A stretch of 11,147 bases of DNA from Hyphomicrobiales bacterium (GTDB lineage Bacteria; Pseudomonadota; Alphaproteobacteria; Rhizobiales; Xanthobacteraceae), in contig JAPLPC010000205.1 in the NCBI GenBank assembly GCA_026400425.1, positions 1 through 11,147 on the forward strand. The letters run 5' to 3'. Both the position numbers and the translations under genes were made by a program. Positions 8,458 through 11,147 of this stretch are shown one piece after another (position 1 is the stretch's first letter; each line of letters opens with the position of its first letter). The notes below the pieces were generated by a model. It was not told the origin of the DNA and searched no databases. It worked only from the letters and a program-made list of their open reading frames with translations.

Positions 8458-9443
8458 TTAAAAGCGAGTGTGGACCCTGATCCTTTCAGGCATTCCCGGC
8501 GTCGCGGCGAACCACGCCGTCTCCCAGAAGGGCAGACCCAGCACATCCTTCGCCTCCGCATCCACGCCGGACAGAGCGACCGCGTTGGCGAAGACCAGCC
8601 TGCCATCGAGACCGATCAGGGCCTGATACTGGTTCGTGGTCTCCAGGATCGCACGCAGGTGGGCCTCGTTCGCATGCAGTTGCGCGGTCCGCTCCTCGAT
8701 CCGGCGTTCGAGAGTCTCGTTGAGCACGCGCAGCTCGAGCTCCGCCTCCTTAGCGATCGTGATGTCGTGGGCGACCCCGATGAAGCCGATGAGCCTGCCC
8801 GCCGGATCCCAGCGGGGCTGAGACTCAGACCGGACCCAACGCCAGAGCCCGTCCGATCGTCGGTAACGGCTTTCGAGGACGAACGGCTTCAACGACGCTT
8901 CGCCTGCTACGCTCTCCCGGACCACGCGGGCCGCGTCGTCGGGGTGAAGGATGGTCCGCCAGTCGAAGGCCAGGGCTTCTTCGTAGCCCAGACCTAGAAA
9001 TTCCAGGTAGGCCTTGTTGGCGAACGATCGGGTGCGGTCGAGGCGGGTGACCCACATGGGAACCGGAGCGCTGTCCGCGATCAGGCGGAAACGCTCCTCG
9101 CTCTCCCGCAGCGCCTCTCTGGCAAGGGCGCGCTCCGTGATGTCGATGTGCGCGCCAATCATCCGCAGCGGCTGGCCGTCGGCGTCCCGCTCGATCCGGG
9201 CAACTGTCGTTCCGCCCGCTCGCGATCGTCCGGATGCAACCTCGCGACCCAATCTTCATGGGTCTCGTTGGCGGCCTCCGGCGGCAATCCGTGAATGGCT
9301 AGATACTCCGGAGAACGGCGGTTCTTGAACCCGTCGCGCAGGTCGACGACAACGCCGCCGACCATCGCGATCCGCTGCACTTCCCGGAGTTCGTTTTCGC
9401 GGTCCCTAAGTTCTTGTTCGGACGCCGACAGATCCTTGTCCAC
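8458..9443 (-). pseudogene. Multi-PAS sensor protein, internally deleted and C-terminally truncated
   Basis: PAS domains sense ligands or redox state, usually in histidine kinases. Start GTG 9443 (VDKDLSASEQELRDREN) has GGGGAAATC before it; TTG 9494 is an alternative. The order is: a coiled coil; half of PAS 1 (IAMVGGVVVDLRDGF to LHPDDRERAERQ); then a frame change near 9205-9215; the end of the PAC motif (RIERDADGQPLRMIGAHIDITER); a complete PAS 2 (SEERFRLIADSAPVPMW to IGVAHDITIAKEAE); a coiled coil (LELRVLNETLERRIEERTAQL); and the start of PAS 3 (AILETTNQYQALIGLDGRL to WFAATPGMPERIR). It then ends abruptly with VHTRF and a stop at 8458. About 30-35 codons, the 'EYR...G..RW' core of PAS 1, seem missing at the frame change. 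No kinase or other output domain remains. It converges on the permease gene with 15 bases between. Probably non-functional. Confidence 0.85.
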
Positions 9444-9772
9444 GATTTCCCCGCCCGGTTGAGGCGGTGATCCCGCCGATGCACGGTCTAGCAACGGGCG
9501 CCCGAAAAGTCCGCCTCAATGCGCATCCGCGAGAGCGACGAAGGTTAAACCTGAATGGCGGACGGTCTTCGCTATTTCGGTGGCGTCCTACGCGTATCCA
9601 GTTCGGGTCGGGTAGGCTCGGCTGGGCGGACAGGCGGCCCGACGTCGCTGGTGTCCGCCGCGACCATGCTTTCGGGAGGCCTGCTCGCCCAAGCAGTGCG
9701 GCTCGGGCCGATGCGGCGTTCCGGACCGCCGCAATGGCGGCCACCCCACCCAACGGCCGATGCTCGACGATC
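9444..9772. other. Intergenic stretch without a convincing gene
   Basis: Reading frames here (for example 9467-9805 on plus and 9572-9931 on minus) are Arg/Pro/Gly-rich, with no recognisable domain, signal peptide or good ribosome site. The only structure seen is a hairpin, CCGCC-GCAAT-GGCGG at 9726-9740, extendable by GG/CC with one bulged A and not followed by a T-run. It may be decayed remains of the 5' end of the PAS gene region. Confidence 0.5.
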
Positions 9773-9797
9773 TTGACGTGCCACCTTTATGGTGGCA
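9773..9797 (+). promoter_or_regulatory. mqsRA promoter/operator palindrome
   Basis: The palindrome TGCCACC-TTTAT-GGTGGCA (9779-9797) lies 11 bases before the toxin start. It directly follows TTGACG (9773-9778), a good -35 candidate. Toxin-antitoxin operons are usually repressed by their antitoxin at such sites. The ACCT core resembles the ACCT-spacer-AGGT sites described for E. coli MqsA, although this right arm reads TGGT. Confidence 0.6.
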
Positions 9798-9808
9798 AGT
9801 ATTAGTCC

Positions 9809-10117
9809 ATGGACAAGCGGAAGCCGACCTACGATCTGGCTGAGATCAAGGCGGTCATGGGGTCGGCGAGAACGCTGGCGATGACGACGAGCGCGTTGCA
9901 GGACGCGGCCGCCCTCGGCTTCGACCGTCAAGCGGTCTCTTTGATCGTGGCAAGCATCGAGCGGAAGATGTTTCTAAAATCGATGACGACGAAGGCGGAC
10001 CATAAAGTCTGGCAGGACGTCTACCACGTTCCTGCCGACGACGGACTGGTCCTGTACGTCAAGTTTCAGTCGAACGTGGTGACGGCGTTCACCGTCGTAT
10101 CCTTCAAGGAGAAGTAA
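9809..10117 (+). CDS. mqsR: MqsR-family mRNA-interferase toxin
   Basis: This 102-residue protein (E. coli MqsR has 98) is a RelE-fold ribonuclease that cuts mRNA (E. coli MqsR at GCU/GCA-type sites) and slows growth under stress. It matches along its length: 'MDKRKPTYDL', 'TTSALQDAAALGF', 'KMFLKSMTTKADHKVWQDVYHV' and the end 'VVSFKEK'. The active-site residues equivalent to E. coli Lys56, Gln68 and Tyr81 are present as Lys57, Gln69 and Tyr83. The gene is complete. The ribosome site is weak, so a short leader or leaderless mRNA is possible. The antitoxin follows 2 bases after its stop, giving the toxin-first order normal for mqsRA. Confidence 0.95.
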   Translation: MDKRKPTYDLAEIKAVMGSARTLAMTTSALQDAAALGFDRQAVSLIVASIERKMFLKSMTTKADHKVWQDVYHVPADDGLVLYVKFQSNVVTAFTVVSFKEK

Positions 10118-10119
10118 TC

Positions 10120-10545
10120 ATGGCGCCGAAAGCGGCAACTCTTCCCAGGACGATGCCCTCTCCGGAGACCGGCGAGGCGCTGAGCCGAGGCACGCGTCCG
10201 TTCAAGGTGGCATACAAAGGCAAGAGCGTCGTCGTGAAGCTGCCCGGCTACTATCCGAAGAACGGCGGCGACGGCGTGCACGTCGGCGGCGACATGAGCG
10301 TCGTTGATCTCGCCCTCCGGGTTCTCAAGGAGCAGGTCGATGGCATCCCGACGCCCGAGACGATCCGCAAATTCCGGACCAAGTTGGGACTCTCGCAGCG
10401 CCGGGCCGGCGCGGTCTTCCGCGTCGGGCCGAAGGCGTTCGACAAGTACGAACGCGGATTGATCGAGCCGAGCGGGCCGACCGTCCAACTGATCACGCTT
10501 CTCAATCGTCATCCCGAAATGATCAAAGAACTCAAGGCGTCTTAA
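10120..10545 (+). CDS. mqsA: MqsA-family antitoxin without zinc-finger cysteines
   Basis: This 141-residue protein should bind and neutralise MqsR and repress the operon. The C-terminal HTH (about 78-131) is clear: 'TIRKFRTKLGLSQRRAGAVFRVGPKAFDKYERGLIEPSGPT', then 'LLNRHPEMIKEL'. The N-terminal domain keeps the strand pattern 'RPFKVAYKGKSVVVKLPGYY' but contains no cysteine. The positions of E. coli CPVC and CVHC appear as MPSP and a PKNG-type stretch, so no zinc site is possible. The two base-contacting residues known in E. coli MqsA (Asn97, Arg101) align with Lys105 and Lys109, suggesting a different operator. GGAG lies 8 bases before ATG 10120, inside the toxin's last codons. No frame damage is seen. 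Confidence 0.92.
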   Translation: MAPKAATLPRTMPSPETGEALSRGTRPFKVAYKGKSVVVKLPGYYPKNGGDGVHVGGDMSVVDLALRVLKEQVDGIPTPETIRKFRTKLGLSQRRAGAVFRVGPKAFDKYERGLIEPSGPTVQLITLLNRHPEMIKELKAS

Positions 10546-10608
10546 GCGCTCCGCGATGAAACCGGTCGCGCGGCGTGGAATGAAGATCGATAATGACGCC
10601 AACAACGC

Positions 10609-10932
10609 ATTTCGATGCAGGATGCTGCACCGGGACGGTTGATCCAATTGCTATCGTACAAGGCCGAACGAGCCGGTGGGATGGTGGTGAAGGTGGATCC
10701 CCGCAACACGTCGCAGGACTGTTCGTCCTGCGGATCGAAGGTCGTGAAGACGTTGGCGGAGCGGATGCACCGCTGCGCGTGCGGCGCGACGATTGATCGC
10801 GACGTCAACGCGGCGAAGAAGATACTGGATCGGGCCATGTCGGCCCACAGGCGGGGCAGGCCGCCTGGGGACGTCAACGTGGGGCAGTGGCCCGTGCGTC
10901 GTCCCGGAACCGCGGTGTCCGAAGCGGCCTAG
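10609..10932 (+). pseudogene. TnpB/OrfB C-terminal remnant (IS200/IS605-type)
   Basis: Only the end of a TnpB-type RNA-guided nuclease remains. Homology begins about 10609 (ISMQDAAPGRLIQLLSYKAERAGGMVV), is open to 10932, and has an in-frame stop at 10594 upstream. It keeps the zinc finger (Cys36, Cys39, Cys54, Cys56, counted from ATG 10615: CSSCG...HRCACG) and the 'DRDVNAAKKIL' motif that carries the third RuvC aspartate. The bulk of the protein, with the first two RuvC acids and the RNA-binding part, is absent, so it cannot cut DNA. The usual Trp after 'QDAA' is Pro here. It follows mqsA by about 60 bases on the same strand. An intact source copy elsewhere in the genome is possible. Confidence 0.88.
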
Positions 10933-11147
10933 CCGCGTCGGCCCGAACCAGGATTCCACACGGAAATCCGAATAGCCGTAATTATCTTCGCGAACAAAAG
11001 TATCGAGATTCCTGGATACGGCACCTAACCTTTCGTGCCAGGTTGAGGGACAGGCCGATCACGATGTGCGCGGCGGCCCATGCGAGGCATTAGCCACGCC
11101 AACCGATCGTAGCGACGCCACGGTGATCAGAGGACACCCGATCGTGC
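10933..11147. other. Tail region without a gene; possible hairpin at 11011-11042
   Basis: No supported coding frame is seen. CCTG (11011-11014) plus GCAC (11021-11024) can pair with GTGC (11035-11038) plus CAGG (11039-11042), an 8-base stem with a 6-base bulge. An alternative stem uses AACCT (11027-11031) and AGGTT (11040-11044). Hairpins near the right end are usual for IS200/IS605 elements, so this may mark the old element end about 100 bases past the remnant's stop. This is weak evidence. Confidence 0.3.

Noticed and set aside
9467..9805. Open frames on both strands between the PAS gene and mqsR
   Set aside because: Composition is Arg/Pro-rich, there is no ribosome site or motif, and one overlaps the toxin promoter. 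Not supported as genes.
11027..11044. AACCT-N8-AGGTT resembling an E. coli MqsA site
   Set aside because: The spacer is too long for the known site, no gene starts nearby, and the local MqsA has different DNA-contact residues.

Overview
The window looks like accessory or flanking chromosome from an alphaproteobacterium, most likely a Bradyrhizobium/Rhodopseudomonas/Afipia-type member of the Rhizobiales. The evidence is a membrane-bound ferritin gene (mbfA) behind a textbook iron-control element of the Irr regulon, two FixK/FNR-type boxes, high-GC coding sequence, and the sequence style of the KatG, VIT and LTXXQ proteins. The assignment is inferred from gene families; no rRNA or other marker gene is present.

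Left block (1-6035, all genes on the minus strand, read right to left): a VIT-family membrane protein (5424-6035); mbfA (4210-5187) with a double ICE motif just upstream; a catalase-peroxidase gene katG broken by a deletion and frameshift (1961-4155); an intact four-histidine cytochrome b561 (1274-1816); a degraded small secreted-protein gene (777-1183) behind a FixK-like box; and the N-terminal 209 residues of an RND-efflux periplasmic adaptor that runs off the left edge (1-628). The theme is iron export, peroxide and superoxide chemistry, and metal efflux.

Middle block (6103-8442, plus strand): diverging from the VIT gene around a second FixK-like box is a likely three-gene operon. It holds a Spy/CpxP-like LTXXQ periplasmic protein whose best start codon is out of frame by one T in a T6 run, a b561-like membrane protein that has lost the two histidines expected to hold one of the two hemes, and an APC-family permease whose TTG start overlaps the preceding stop.

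Right block (8458-11147): a truncated and internally deleted multi-PAS sensor protein (minus strand); a stretch of about 365 bases with no convincing gene; an mqsRA-type toxin-antitoxin pair whose antitoxin has no cysteines at all; and a C-terminal remnant of a TnpB-type protein. The last ~215 bases hold only a possible hairpin.

The most striking global pattern is that four minus-strand genes (small secreted protein, katG, VIT, PAS sensor) each appear to lack one internal block of roughly 20-40 codons relative to their families. Three of these are frameshifted as a result. Either the region is decaying by short deletions or the assembled sequence has systematic small gaps. The window cannot distinguish the two.
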